From positions 868,001 through 932,000 of the forward strand of contig JBLDXI010000046.1 of NCBI GenBank assembly GCA_047495785.1: a stretch of DNA of 64,000 bases, read 5' to 3'. The DNA is from Lepidodermella squamata. Taxonomy: Eukaryota > Gastrotricha. Below, one piece after another: positions 52,601 to 63,568 of the stretch (positions are counted from its first letter, which is position 1; each line of letters opens with the position of its first letter). The notes beneath the pieces are model-generated. The model did not search any database and was not told the DNA's origin. It worked only from the letters and a program-made list of their open reading frames with translations. Position numbers and translations under genes: made by a program.

Positions 52601-55280
52601 GAATAATTGCCCGAAGTTTTATAAAAGGAATTTTCCTGTAAAAATGGTCATAATTCGTAGTAAAATTACCGATTCACGTTTCGTGGTTGCCACGGCGTGG
52701 CTTTCTGCTAGCTCCAGCAACTTTCCCCTCGATTCCGCCTTGGAACAGCAGTTTTTCAAACCCGCGATAATTTCCCGCAATTTCTCGCCATCGGCCTCGG
52801 CTCGTTGAAGCTGGTTCCTCGCCTCGTGTAGGCTGTCCTTCGCCGAATCGCGCACGTCCTGCCGCAGCTGCTGGCAAACCTTGGCGACTTCATCGCAAAC
52901 TTCACGCTGTAGAGTGTCAAGCTTCGATATCATCTCTTGCATCTCATCGCTTACATAGCCCTTCAACGTTAAATACGCCTCCTTGGATGATTTCGGCGCC
53001 TTTCCAACCTAAAAACAAAATGGAAAAGTAGTTTTTATAAAGAAAATTTCGTAATACCAAATAAGCGTATAAGCTTATAAATAATGGAAAATAGAAGTCT
53101 TATTTTCAGCGGGATTTCAATTTCTTAAAATGATAAAAAAATTATTCATATTTTAGGGGAATTCCGCAATTTAATTCTCAAAAATTCAAAAAAAATCCTA
53201 AAATTTACTTGTTCAATGGACATTTTTTAAATTTCCCTCTCCCCGTCCCTCCTCAAGCAGGAAACTTCGCGAAATGGAGGAACCCGACTTTCAACAATTC
53301 TGGGGGAGACTAAAATCGACGAATTTTTGCAATGTTGCAAAACTTATCGTATTAGTTGTTCCGAAATTCCCCAGCAAATAATCGTTGCTAGGATAAAACT
53401 CTTGGGGAAAGCTTGGCCGTGTGCAACGAGCTCGCTTCTCAAGAAAATCCATCAGCTCTAGAAATCTATGAAAAATCTGAATCAGTTGATGATATCGTCA
53501 ATCTATGGCTCGTGGTCCAGGGTCTCTTTCCAAAATGTGACACTGAAGCGTGGCTGGATGCATAAGCCAGTGATAGATCTCAAGCCCCGTCCTTTCTAAG
53601 GCAGATACTTTTGGTATCGCGATCTCGCTGACTTCCTCCTAGCTCCTGGTTACCTCGAGCTAGCAACAGGTGGAATTTTCGAAAGCTACGACAATCTAAA
53701 AAACAACTGGATACCTGTTTTCTCCGGTTCATACGAGGAAGCCCATGTTGTCCTAGGTAATAAGGGCCCTTTGTTTCGGCAGCGAGGAGGCAAGAGGTTG
53801 TTACGTTGAGTATTATGGCTTCGTCGTAAAAATGGCAAGCAAATTTGCTGAGCTGAAGTAAAAGTTGATCACGGCGAAACGACCAAAGTTTACGACAATG
53901 ACATTCCTCACCGGCACCCAAAAGAACCGGCGCCACTGCAATACTCTAGGTCATGCGCTAGCAATCGGCAGCGCTATGGTGGCTGATTCGAGTTAGGTAA
54001 TTTATGGCGTTTCATCAAGAAGTCATCGACCTTAAAATCTTTCACCTAAAGCAACTTTATCGATCTCCGCGGTGGGTAAAATACCTTGGGTCGATCCAAC
54101 ACCGCAAATCTCTATGATATTTCAACTTCCAACACTAAATTATACAAGCGTCATTATTTGTACCAACAAACTAACACCGAGCCCTTGAAAAAAGTGGTCA
54201 CTCGGATGAGATGTCAATATTTCGGTCACGCTCTGCGTAGTCACTGACCGGCACCTCAACAAGCGAGCCTTGGACTGGTGCGTCCAACCTGGTGGGTAAG
54301 AAGCATACCGGGGCGAGCCGAATCACTCTTCCACAAACTCTATCGAAAGACTCACAAAAACTTAACGAATTCATGCTTTTTGCTGAACTGACGTGCCCTA
54401 TAGATGTCAATAGAAATGATCTTCTGCGCCTTTGAGAGGTAGCCTCAAACCGTGAAACGTGAAAAATGCTCAGTGATTTAATTCTGACCTCCTCGTCACT
54501 GCAGTGAAATTGTATAAATGTACACTCAATAATAATGATGCCCTCGGCAGTGCTTTGGATTTGATTTGATTTGATTTAGACCCTATTTTCACTGATTTAG
54601 ATTTAAAATGATTGATTTACACGGGGAAGCATTTTGATTTGATTGATTTTGATTTAGCCATGGTGGCGCAATCGAAAAACTTGATAACGCGAAACCAAGA
54701 TCTCTCCTCCTTTTTGATGAAATTTTACTATGGAAAGGGACAGTTACTTCAAATTCGCGTTATTTCAATCATTTCTTGAAACTTCCAAGCCCCCAGCTTC
54801 TTGAAAATCCCGATGATTTGCGATTTATTGTGATTTATGGTTGTCGATGATTTGATTTGATTGATTTAGTCCTGGAAAAGTGGGACAATGATTGATTTTG
54901 ATTGGTTGAAGTAGGTCCGTGATTTAAGCCGTAAATCAAATCAAATCAAATCCAAAGCTCTGGCCCTCGGTGAACCTAGGATTTTCTATTTTAGCTACAT
55001 AATATAGCCCTAAGCTACGTAGAAAAATTATCGATGTTGGGTTCCACGACGGCTGATATCGGGAAAATCACTGATTTGTAAAATCGATACTTGGAATCGA
55101 TATCGGCTCTATAAGATTAAGTAAAATTCATAAAATTTCGCAACTTACGTCTTGATTCATTGAAGATATTTCTGTTTTCAGCTGTAAAACGTGAGTCTCT
55201 ATTTCGTCTCTCGTCAACACAGCTTCGCAATGCGGACACTCAATCGATTCAGCTTCAGGCGGTTCAATCTTCTCCGACAT
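49689..55280 (-). CDS. Three-exon CxxC / coiled-coil / ankyrin protein
   Basis: Exons 55149-55280, 52670-53008 and 49689-50546, all phase 0, give 442 residues. Exon 1 (MSEKIEPPEAESIECPHCEA) has a CPHC pair and a downstream His, perhaps half a zinc finger. Exon 2 is an acidic and basic heptad-like coiled coil (QREVCDEVAKVCQQLRQDV). Exon 3 has a helical start and about five ankyrin repeats (GMTALMHAGSNGHDRVVEFL, GRSALHHAARGGFLRVVKLL). Donors are GTAAGT and GTAATT; acceptors TTTTTAG and TTCTTTAG. The two introns of about 2.1 kb each are far larger than others here and hold hAT-type debris. The layout recalls TRIM-like scaffolds with ankyrins in place of the usual C-terminal domain; function unknown. 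Confidence 0.7.
51559..51750 (+). pseudogene. hAT transposase C-terminal dimerisation fragment
   Basis: The peptide LRTFPVATAECERGFSTMNL followed by IHTDQRNRLKV matches the C-terminal hAT dimerisation motif. No other part of the transposase remains open. It lies in the second intron of the coiled-coil ankyrin gene, on the opposite strand. Confidence 0.8.
54548..54962. mobile_element. hAT-like MITE, 415 bp
   Basis: Inverted termini CAGTGCTTTGGATTTGATTT and, read in reverse, CAGAGCTTTGGATTTGATTT are flanked by the perfect 8-bp duplication GCCCTCGG (54540-54547 and 54963-54970). It is noncoding, rich in TTGATT words, and lies in the first intron of the coiled-coil ankyrin gene. Similar TTTGATTT-rich DNA near 3535-3625 may be a relic of the same family. 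Confidence 0.85.
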
Positions 55281-55390
55281 TCACGATGAGATCACAAAAA
55301 AATAAAACTATCTAAAATTTCAAAATTAAAACGAAAATCAGAAATTCACGTATGGTTATTAATTTCGCTTTTCATTTTATTTACGAAAAA

Positions 55391-56869
55391 TTATTGGCAG
55401 TCACTATCGTCATCAGAAAAATAATTCGATTCAGATTTCTCGGTCAAGCCATTTTCTTCAGCCCATTCGTCATCGGAATTGTGGTCGCTATTTCCAGCTA
55501 AATGAGGTTCGATTTCTTCATACGTTTTGTTTTGCTTATTGGTAATTTTCGCGATTTCTGGGAATTTTTCCAGAAAATATTGCTCCAACTCGCGAATACC
55601 ACACCGCCGCACTCGGTGCAAAATCGTATCGCCGTTTTCGTCTTGAAATTTCGCATCGAAATTATGGCCAAAAATTAATTTGACCAACTCGATTTTTCCG
55701 TAATATTTAGCCCGATCGGCTGTATTTACCATATCATCACACAAATAATCCCAACATAATTGCGGTTCATACGCTTTCAACGCATCAACTTTCCGAGAAA
55801 AATCTTCGATATCCATTGAATCATCGCAATTAAACGGGCGAAAATCGGCAAAAATTGGATCGAGCAATTTTTCGCGAAAATGTTCATCCGACGATTTTTC
55901 CAGGGTCGATATGATACATTGAACCAAATCAACATCGCCAGTTGCCGACGCTAAATGCAACCAAACAGCGTCACGAGCCAAATCTAGCGGCGAAATTTTC
56001 AACCCATTTTCGACCAAAAATTTCAGGATAGAAGTTCGACCGGCTCGAACAGCGAAATCGACGGCTGATTTTCTAATTTCAACCTGTTTTTCTTTGATTA
56101 AAATTTCAAGAATTTCTTGATCGCCAGCTTTGATGGCTAAATCGACCAAATTCGCCGGCCGGCCGTCGATTTTCATTTCCGATTGCAAAAGCGCCGGGAA
56201 TTTTTCGGTGAAATATTTGAAAATTTCACGCCGCTGAGTTTTTGAGGTCAATTTTTGGCACAAAATCGCCGCATGAATTGCCAAATGTTCGCTTTTGCTT
56301 GAACTCGCTAAGAACGGGTCGGCTCCAAGTTGTTCGATTAAAAATTCGACCATTTCCAAATTCCCAGAATAAGCCGCTGAGTGAAGAATCGGACTTCCGT
56401 TTCGAATCAATTCCATTTTTGGCTGCATTAAAATTTTATCCGGTCGAATATTGGCGAGAAATTTCTTCGTCGGCTCGTTTAGACCAGGCCGGGATAGCAA
56501 ATTTTTCAGGGCCGAAAATCCGCCGTCGAGATGCGGTTCTTCCGGGAAAAGCGCCGCGATATCAGCCGGGATCTTTCGGAGTTTTCGTCAAATTATTGGA
56601 AAAATTCGATTATTTTATCGCGATCTCACCTTCCCAAGCCAGCGGCCGGTACAATCCTCAGCCGATGCGATTTCGCCGTCGATGCTGAGATATTCTTTAG
56701 CTAATTTGTCCCAGTCTTCTTCTGTGGTTGCCACTGATAATTGAGGTTGAATTTTGGCGAGGAAGGAATCGACTTCCGCGTTCAAGCTCGGGTCTCTCAG
56801 CCGTTTCAGTCGCTCAGGAAAACCAGTTTCCATTAAATTTATGACGCATTTGAGCTCTTGAATGCCCAT
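55391..56869 (-). CDS. Ankyrin-family paralogue A
   Basis: Exons 56630-56869 and 55391-56572 (57-bp intron, phase 0) give 473 residues. The N-terminal 80 residues (MGIQELKCVINLMETGFPER) are a helical domain shared by the family. After ALFPEEPHLDGGFSALKNLL come ankyrin-like repeats (PILHSAAYSGNLEMVEFLIE) and a central FADFRPFN block where other members have FADFWPL. A last repeat pair (NGDTILHRVRRCGIRELEQY) precedes an acidic C-terminus. It lacks about 20 residues that paralogue B has at the exon junction. No signal peptide or membrane segment, so probably cytosolic or nuclear. I do not recognise the family. Confidence 0.75.
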
Positions 56870-57569
56870 TTGTCAAATAGAATAAAAATCTAGATCTGTG
56901 GTAGAGAAACACAATCAAAATGATTTGAAATTTTTTAGTTTTCAGTAGCTTGAAGTTTCTATTTCTCGAGCTGCAGAAAAATGTAAGCGAATTTTTCCAA
57001 AAATTTGAAAAATCTTGATTTAACAAATTTCGAAATGAGATTTTGTTTGGTTTCAAACGTTAATACTGCTAAGAGATACGAGTTTGCAAGAAATTAGAAC
57101 GAGATAAATAGAATTCAAGTCCATATTAGAGAGATGAACGGAAAACCAGCATCAAATTCCGCATTTTCGGCTCATTTTTGCATATATAATAAGTTAACCT
57201 AAAATAGAAGACAATGACAACATTTTTCGATTATTTTATTTTCACACACTTTTCGAGAATTTTCTTCCTTTGAATTCCACCAATAAATAACCAAATGGGA
57301 GGCAGTAAAGCATTTCCTGGCTAGTTTCGAGCCCCAAACAGTTTCAGTGATGAATGAGCTAGCAAAGTGACAAACAGTTGACGTGATAAAAAAATGAGAT
57401 AACCAGCGATATTTCAGGATAAAAAGAATGGAGTAATTTTTTACTACGTTTGAAATCACGTGATAAATAGCAAAAACCAGGGTATCGTGAAACAAGCAAC
57501 GAGGTTTGTTTTTTTTCAGCCTAATTTAGCTGATTAAAGAATAAAGCAGGCATCAGTCTTCGTAAAAGA
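56870..57569. other. Intergenic between paralogues A and B
   Basis: AT-rich, no gene seen. Confidence 0.4.
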
Positions 57570-59111
57570 TTAATCTTCCTCTTCCTCGCCATTATCATCA
57601 CCTTCTTCTTCTGCATCTACTTCTTCGAATTCTTCTTTCTCCTCTTGCTCGGAATCCTCCAAATCGCATTCATCGAATTCTTCTTCCTCATCTTCCGTCT
57701 GCCATTCTCCATCGGAGTGCATGTATTCGGGGTAGAGTGGTTCAATCATCTTGTAAATTTTCCCTTTCTTGTTTTTAATTTTCGCCAAAGCCGGGCATTT
57801 TTCCAAGAGAAACCTAACAATTTCGGGTAAATCATGACGACGCGCTTTGTGAAGAATCGTATTGCCCCTTTCCTCATCCTGAGTCGTCAAATCGACCCCT
57901 TTTTCGACCAAAATCTCGAGAAGTTGCCGTTTTCCGGCATATTTTGCCGCGCTCGCTGCATCCATCATATCATCGCAATAGTAATTCCAAAACGAGAAAG
58001 GATCTTGATTTTTTAAAGCATGAGCCCGACGAGAGAAACCATCAGTTTCATCGTAGTAATGATCTTCATTGTCCCCGTGAAGCGGCCAAAAATCTGCGAA
58101 AATCTTATGGAGCAATTGCGGAGCTTTTTCATTGAAATTTTCCAAAATCGAAATTATGTACGGAATTAAATCAGAATCGCCCGTTCCCGACACAAAATGC
58201 AGCCAAACCGCCTCGCAATCCAAATCAAGTGCCGAGATTTTCAGCCCATTTTCGACCAAATATTTCAGGATGAAAGTCCGGCCAAGTCTTACAGCGCTGT
58301 CGAAAGCAGATTTCTTAATTTCGACCTTTTTCTCCTCGACTAATAGATCCAAAATTTCAAAATCATTCGATCTAACGGCTAAATTGATCAAATTTGCCGG
58401 CTCGCCGCGATTTTTGAACTCGGCCCGGGCAAGATCGGGGAATTTTTCGATCAGGTAATAGAAAACATCGCGACATTTCGATCTTTTAAAGTCGTCTTTA
58501 CCGTCATTCAGCGTCGAGTGAATCGCTAGATGTTCACTTCCATCCGGACTGGGCAGAAATGGATCAGCGCCAAGTTCTTCAATCAACAATTTGACCATCT
58601 TCAAATTCCCAGCCTTAGCCGCTGAGTCCAGAATCGAGCTGCCATTTCGACGAATTTCAAATTTCGGTTTAATCACAAATTTATCGGGTCGAATATTTGC
58701 GAGAAATTTGCGGGTTTCTTCCGTTAAACCAGGCCGAGATAATAGCCGATTTAAAGCCGCAAATCCGCCGTCGTCATGCGAATTTTCCGGGAAGAGTTTC
58801 GCAACATCAGTCGGAATTTTTTCGATTCTTCCCTCGTAGTATTTCTCAATTCGGTTTCGATATCTGTTGCTTTTCGGTGCCCAGCGTCCAGTGCCATTTT
58901 CAGCCGCTTCAATTTCGATGTCAATTTTCAGAAATTCAACCATTAATTTAATCCAGTCTTCATCAGTAGCTGCCGTCGTTAGCTGGGGCTGGAGTTTTGC
59001 GAGCGATGATTCGACTTCAGTGGTCAAAATTTGGTTTTTCAGCAGTTTCACACGGTCGCTGAAACCACTGTCAATAAGATTAATCAAGCACTTCAGCTCT
59101 TCAGCTGCCAT
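57570..59111 (-). CDS. Ankyrin-family paralogue B (acidic tail)
   Basis: An intronless frame of 513 residues from the ATG at 59111 (MAAEELKCLINLIDSGFSDR). It has the family's N-terminal helical domain, the LSRPGLTEETRKFLANIRPD block, repeats such as SILDSAAKAGNLKMVKLLIE, the IFADFWPLHGDN block and the GNTILHKARRHDLPEIVRFL repeat. The last 45 residues are almost entirely Glu and Asp, unlike the other members. The tail could reflect microsatellite expansion of GAA/GAG triplets. Confidence 0.8.
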   Translation of the reverse strand: MAAEELKCLINLIDSGFSDRVKLLKNQILTTEVESSLAKLQPQLTTAATDEDWIKLMVEFLKIDIEIEAAENGTGRWAPKSNRYRNRIEKYYEGRIEKIPTDVAKLFPENSHDDGGFAALNRLLSRPGLTEETRKFLANIRPDKFVIKPKFEIRRNGSSILDSAAKAGNLKMVKLLIEELGADPFLPSPDGSEHLAIHSTLNDGKDDFKRSKCRDVFYYLIEKFPDLARAEFKNRGEPANLINLAVRSNDFEILDLLVEEKKVEIKKSAFDSAVRLGRTFILKYLVENGLKISALDLDCEAVWLHFVSGTGDSDLIPYIISILENFNEKAPQLLHKIFADFWPLHGDNEDHYYDETDGFSRRAHALKNQDPFSFWNYYCDDMMDAASAAKYAGKRQLLEILVEKGVDLTTQDEERGNTILHKARRHDLPEIVRFLLEKCPALAKIKNKKGKIYKMIEPLYPEYMHSDGEWQTEDEEEEFDECDLEDSEQEEKEEFEEVDAEEEGDDNGEEEED

Positions 59112-59368
59112 TTTTAAAGATTAAAGTTCTACGAAAAACTTGTAAAATTCTAAATAAAATTTAAGGCGGATTTTTCATATTTTATTCTTTTTCATTTTAA
59201 TTAAATAAGGTATTTTTCATTTTTTTCGAAATTAATTTTGTTGGAAAAAATGCTAAAATTCAAAAAATTGCTACAAATTTGTAAAAAAAATAAAAATTAA
59301 AGGTTGAAAGACAAAAATATAACACAAAATTATCTATTCCCGAACGAACTGGAATTAGCGCTATCCAT

Positions 59369-60835
59369 TTAAATTTCCATATCACCGCCATCTTCAGATA
59401 GCCATTCTTCGTGTGGTTCGATGAATCGCGAGCTGAGAGGTTTAATTCTCGCATAAGTCTTGCCTTTCCAGTTCTTGATATCCGCCAATTCTGGGCACTT
59501 CTCCAATAAATAGCTTACAATCTCAGGCAAATCGTGGCGACGAGCTTTGTGAAGAATAGTATTCCCCCTAAACATGTCTCGAGTTGTTAAATCAACATTA
59601 TTTTTGCCAACTAAAATTGCGAGAAGTTGCCGTTTTCCGGCATATTTCGCCGCACTCGCTGTATCCATCATTTGATCGCAATAATAACGCCAATACGACA
59701 GCGGTTCTTCAATTTTCAAGGCATGAGCTCGCCGAGGAAATCTTCCACTTTTTTTGTCGAAATAATACCGCCTATTATCAGAATGCAGAGGCCAAAAATC
59801 GGCGAAAATCTTGTGAAGCAACAACGGCGCTTTTTCGCGGAAATTCTCCCAGCGAGATTTTTCCAACGCCAAAAAAATGTACGGAATTAAATCTGGGTCT
59901 CCGGTGATAGTCGCGAAATGGAACCAAATAGCCTCGCAATCCAGGTCGAGGGCCAAAATTTTGAGCCCATTTTCGACCAGATATTTCAGGATGAAAGTTT
60001 GGCCGAGCCTCACCGCGCTATCAAAAGCAGATTTCTTGATTTCAACTTTTTTATCAACCAGTAAATCAATTAATTCGAAATCTCCCATTTTTATGGCCAA
60101 ATTGATCGAATTAAAAGACCTGTTTTCTTTCAAGAATTCAAGCCCGGCAAGAGATGGAAATTTTCCGATCAAGTATTTGAAAATTTCGCGTTTTCTCGAT
60201 TTTTCCCAATCATCTTTGCGGCCCATCAGTGGCAAATGAGTAGTTGATAGCTGACTCAACTGACTCAACGTCCAGCACGGAACGAAAGGATCAGCTCCGA
60301 GTTCTTCAATCAACAATTTTACCATTTCGAAATTGCCGGCCAGAACTGCTACGTGGAGAATCGGACTGCCGTATCGAATAATTTCATGTTTCGAGTAAAA
60401 CGAAAACTTCAACGGTCGAATATTTCCCAAAAATTTGCGAGTTTCAGCGTTTAATCCGGGGCGGGATAATATTTCTTTCAAGACCGAAAAACCACCGTCG
60501 AGATACGGTTTTTCAGGAAATAGCTTGGCGATATCACTCGGAATTATTTGAAATAGTGTGTCGTAGTACCAGTAACAATGGCCGTAGTGTTCATTTCGGA
60601 TTGGAAGGTTTGCACAAGAAGGCTCGACGACACATTTACCATACTCGGCCGGGTTAATTTTATGGTCGATTTTCAATAGTTCCAATACTAATTTTATCCA
60701 ATCTTCCTCAGTGTGAGCAGAAGCAGTCTGTAATTCCACTTGATCAAGGTAGCAAGCGATTTCAAGAGGCAAAACTCGATTAATGAAACCAGACTCCATC
60801 AAATTGAAGAGACACTTCAGTTCGTCGACTGTCAT
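59369..60835 (-). CDS. Ankyrin-family paralogue C
   Basis: An intronless frame of 488 residues from the ATG at 60835 (MTVDELKCLFNLMESGFINR). Between the N-terminal domain and the repeats it has an NEHYGHCYWYYD segment shared with paralogue D but not with A or B. Repeat blocks PILHVAVLAGNFEMVKLLIE and GNTILHKARRHDLPEIVSYL and the IFADFWPLHSDN block are kept. It is closest to D, suggesting a local C-D duplication. Confidence 0.8.
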   Translation of the reverse strand: MTVDELKCLFNLMESGFINRVLPLEIACYLDQVELQTASAHTEEDWIKLVLELLKIDHKINPAEYGKCVVEPSCANLPIRNEHYGHCYWYYDTLFQIIPSDIAKLFPEKPYLDGGFSVLKEILSRPGLNAETRKFLGNIRPLKFSFYSKHEIIRYGSPILHVAVLAGNFEMVKLLIEELGADPFVPCWTLSQLSQLSTTHLPLMGRKDDWEKSRKREIFKYLIGKFPSLAGLEFLKENRSFNSINLAIKMGDFELIDLLVDKKVEIKKSAFDSAVRLGQTFILKYLVENGLKILALDLDCEAIWFHFATITGDPDLIPYIFLALEKSRWENFREKAPLLLHKIFADFWPLHSDNRRYYFDKKSGRFPRRAHALKIEEPLSYWRYYCDQMMDTASAAKYAGKRQLLAILVGKNNVDLTTRDMFRGNTILHKARRHDLPEIVSYLLEKCPELADIKNWKGKTYARIKPLSSRFIEPHEEWLSEDGGDMEI

Positions 60836-61227
60836 TTTTTCGTTCAGAAAATCCTTTACAAATCTCGACTGATCCGGGTTACAGATTTTTTAATTAAAAC
60901 CTAAAGCAAAAGATTAAGGTGTTCTCAATTTTTACAGGTTTATACGCCAAAATTGTCAAGTTTATGACTCGGTAGCATAAGTCAGACTTCTCACAAAAAT
61001 CTCACAAAAAGTGGCAGAAATATATGAAAGATTTGCCAAATAAATCGCGTAAATAGGAAAAATATACATAAAATGTAGAATTAGAAAGAAAAAACAGGGA
61101 TTAATGGAAAGTATAAATTTTTAAATTCTCAATTCTTTTGAAACAACTGAATGAAAAATAATTTTTTCAAACAAAAAAAACAAAAAATTGACGCCAGAAA
61201 AATTAGTTTTTTTCAAATTTTTCCTTT

Positions 61228-62685
61228 TCAAATTGCCATCTCCTCCTCGTCCTCCGTTATCCACTCTTCGTAGGGTCTGATGTACTGATCATTCAGCGGT
61301 TTGATCTTCTCGTAAGTTTTTCCTTTCAAGTTCTTGATTTTCGCCAATTCCGGGCATTTTTCCAACAGGTACCCGACCATCTCCGGTAGAATGTGACGAC
61401 GCGCTTTGTGAAGAATCGTATTGCCTCGTTGTTCATCCTGAGTCGTCAAATCAACCCCTTTTTCAATCTAAATCTCGAGAAGTTGCCGTTTTCCAGCATA
61501 TTTTGCAGCGCTCGATGTATCCATCATTTCGTCACAATAATACTCCCAAAACGAGAACGGCTCTTCGACCTTCATAGCATGAGCTCGGCGAGAAAACCCA
61601 TCGGTCTTATCGTAGTAAAATCGTTCATTGTCCGCGTGTAACGGCCAAAAATCAGCGAAAATCTTGTGAAGTAACTGCGGAGCTTTTTCATTGAAATTCT
61701 CGTCCGAAGAATTTTCCAAAATCGAAAAAATGTACGGAATTAAATCAGAATCGCCTGTTTTCGACACAAAATGCAGCCAAACCGCCTCGCAATCCAGGTC
61801 AAGGGCCGAAATTCTCAGCCCATTTTCGACCAAATATTTCAGGATAAAAGTCCGGCCAAGTCTTACAGCGCTATCGAAAGCAGATTTTTTGATTTCAACT
61901 ATCATTTTAACCAAGAAATCAATTATTTCAAAATCTCCCATTCTAACGGCTAAATTGATCAAATTTGCCGGTTCATCGTCTTTTTTGAACTCGAGATAGG
62001 CAAGACCTGGGAATTTTTCGACCAAGAACTTGAAAATATCGCGTTTTTTCGATTTTTCCCAATCATTTTTCCGGCCCATCAGAGTCAGATGAATAGCTGA
62101 TCGGTCGATATCCCTCCAGCAGTTGACAAATGGATTAGCTCCAAGTTCTTCAGTCAAAAATTTGACCATTTCCAAATTTCCGGCTATAACTGCTGAGTGG
62201 AGAATTGGACTGCCGTATCGAACAAATTCGCGTTTCGAGTTGAGCTTCAGAGGTTGAATATTTCCCAAAAAGTTACGAGTCTCATCACTCAATCCAGGTC
62301 GTGATAAAATTTGCTTCAAAACCGTAAATCCGCCGTCGACATGCGGCTCTTCAGGAAAAAGTCTGGCAATATCGCTTGGAATTATATCAAAACCTTTGTC
62401 AAAGTTCCAGTAGCAATGGCCGTAATTTTTGTTCCGGATCGGAATGTTAACGACCAGAGGCTCCTCGGTACAGCTACCATATTCGGCCGAATTAATTTTT
62501 CGGTCGATTTTCAGGAGTTCCAGAGTTAATTTCATCAGATCTTCATAACTGGAAGAAGCAGCTAGCCGGAATTTCATGTTATTCAGGCAAGATTTGACTT
62601 CGGCGGGCAAACGCTGGCTGGTCAAACCAGATTCCATCAAATTGAAAAGACATTTCAGCTCATCAGCCCTCATTTTAATGGACAA
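61228..62685 (-). pseudogene. Ankyrin-family paralogue D with a nonsense codon
   Basis: From the ATG at 62670 or 62685 (MSIKMRADELKCLFNLMESG) the frame runs 405 codons to a TAG at 61468-61470. It continues in the same frame to a natural stop at 61228 (485 residues in all). In paralogue B the aligned codons read EILVEKGVDL; here the Leu codon is TAG, a single-base change. The part after the stop (GNTILHKARRHILPEMVGYL and the acidic end) is still well conserved. The nonsense change is therefore recent, is a sequencing error, or the truncated protein is tolerated. Confidence 0.75.
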
Positions 62686-63568
62686 ATTCTAAGAAAATCA
62701 ATAGAAGCCAAAAAAGTTAAGAAGTCGATAGTAACACTGAGCATTCTAAAGTTGAATAAGCATTTCCGAGTTTTTTTTCTAAATTCAGTCCCAAATCCCA
62801 AGTTACGCAACATCTAGGAGCTTCTTAATCTTGATGGATATGCCCTCCATGACTGCGGGATTCATGAGCTTCCTGGTACCAGCTCAGTTAGGTAGAAACT
62901 GTTTCAATGTTAGCTTCGACGAATCGGAAAAATGAAAAAAAATCACCAATTTGACACTTTGGAATCTAGTTAACTGATCGCCGATGGAAAAATAGAGAGA
63001 TCTATCGATAATACAAATAATTAGGTTTCAACGGAAAAATTGAAAATCGAAACCCATATTATGGGAAAATTGAGGGCTGGTGCCCTAAAGAGCCCTGAAT
63101 TTCGGGCGTTTACTAAGCGATTACTAAGTTTACTAAGCTAACCTTGCCAAAGCGATTTTAGGGTGTTTCGGCCTGAAGATAATCGCCGATTTCTTTTAAA
63201 AAATGTATACAATTTTTATTCAAGAATAGAAATAGAAGTATTAATATCTACTTGCGAAAATTCGCAAAACCTTGCGCCATCACTTGCTTTGGATCAACTT
63301 TTTTGAAAATGAGATTAAATAAATCTTTCTTAAATTTAATCATCTAAATAAATGAAAAAAATATATAATGCAGATCAAAGAAATGTTTAACATTCAGTGT
63401 TTCAGATCTTCTTTCAATATAGATAAAATCATTGGCTATTGAATAAAATCAAGTATTGGTATCAATAATCGAAAAAGCTATCAAACTTAACAAAATCAGC
63501 GGTGATAAGTCAGTTTTTTAGGTGTTTTTCACGTCACTTCAACATTTACCGCTGTTATCATTCGAATT
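62686..63568. other. Intergenic between paralogues D and E
   Basis: AT-rich with no recognisable coding sequence. Confidence 0.4.

Noticed and set aside
53009-54500. Open frames on the minus strand in intron 1 of the coiled-coil ankyrin gene
   Set aside because: Low-complexity or chance frames with no family resemblance and no splice phase fitting the flanking exons.
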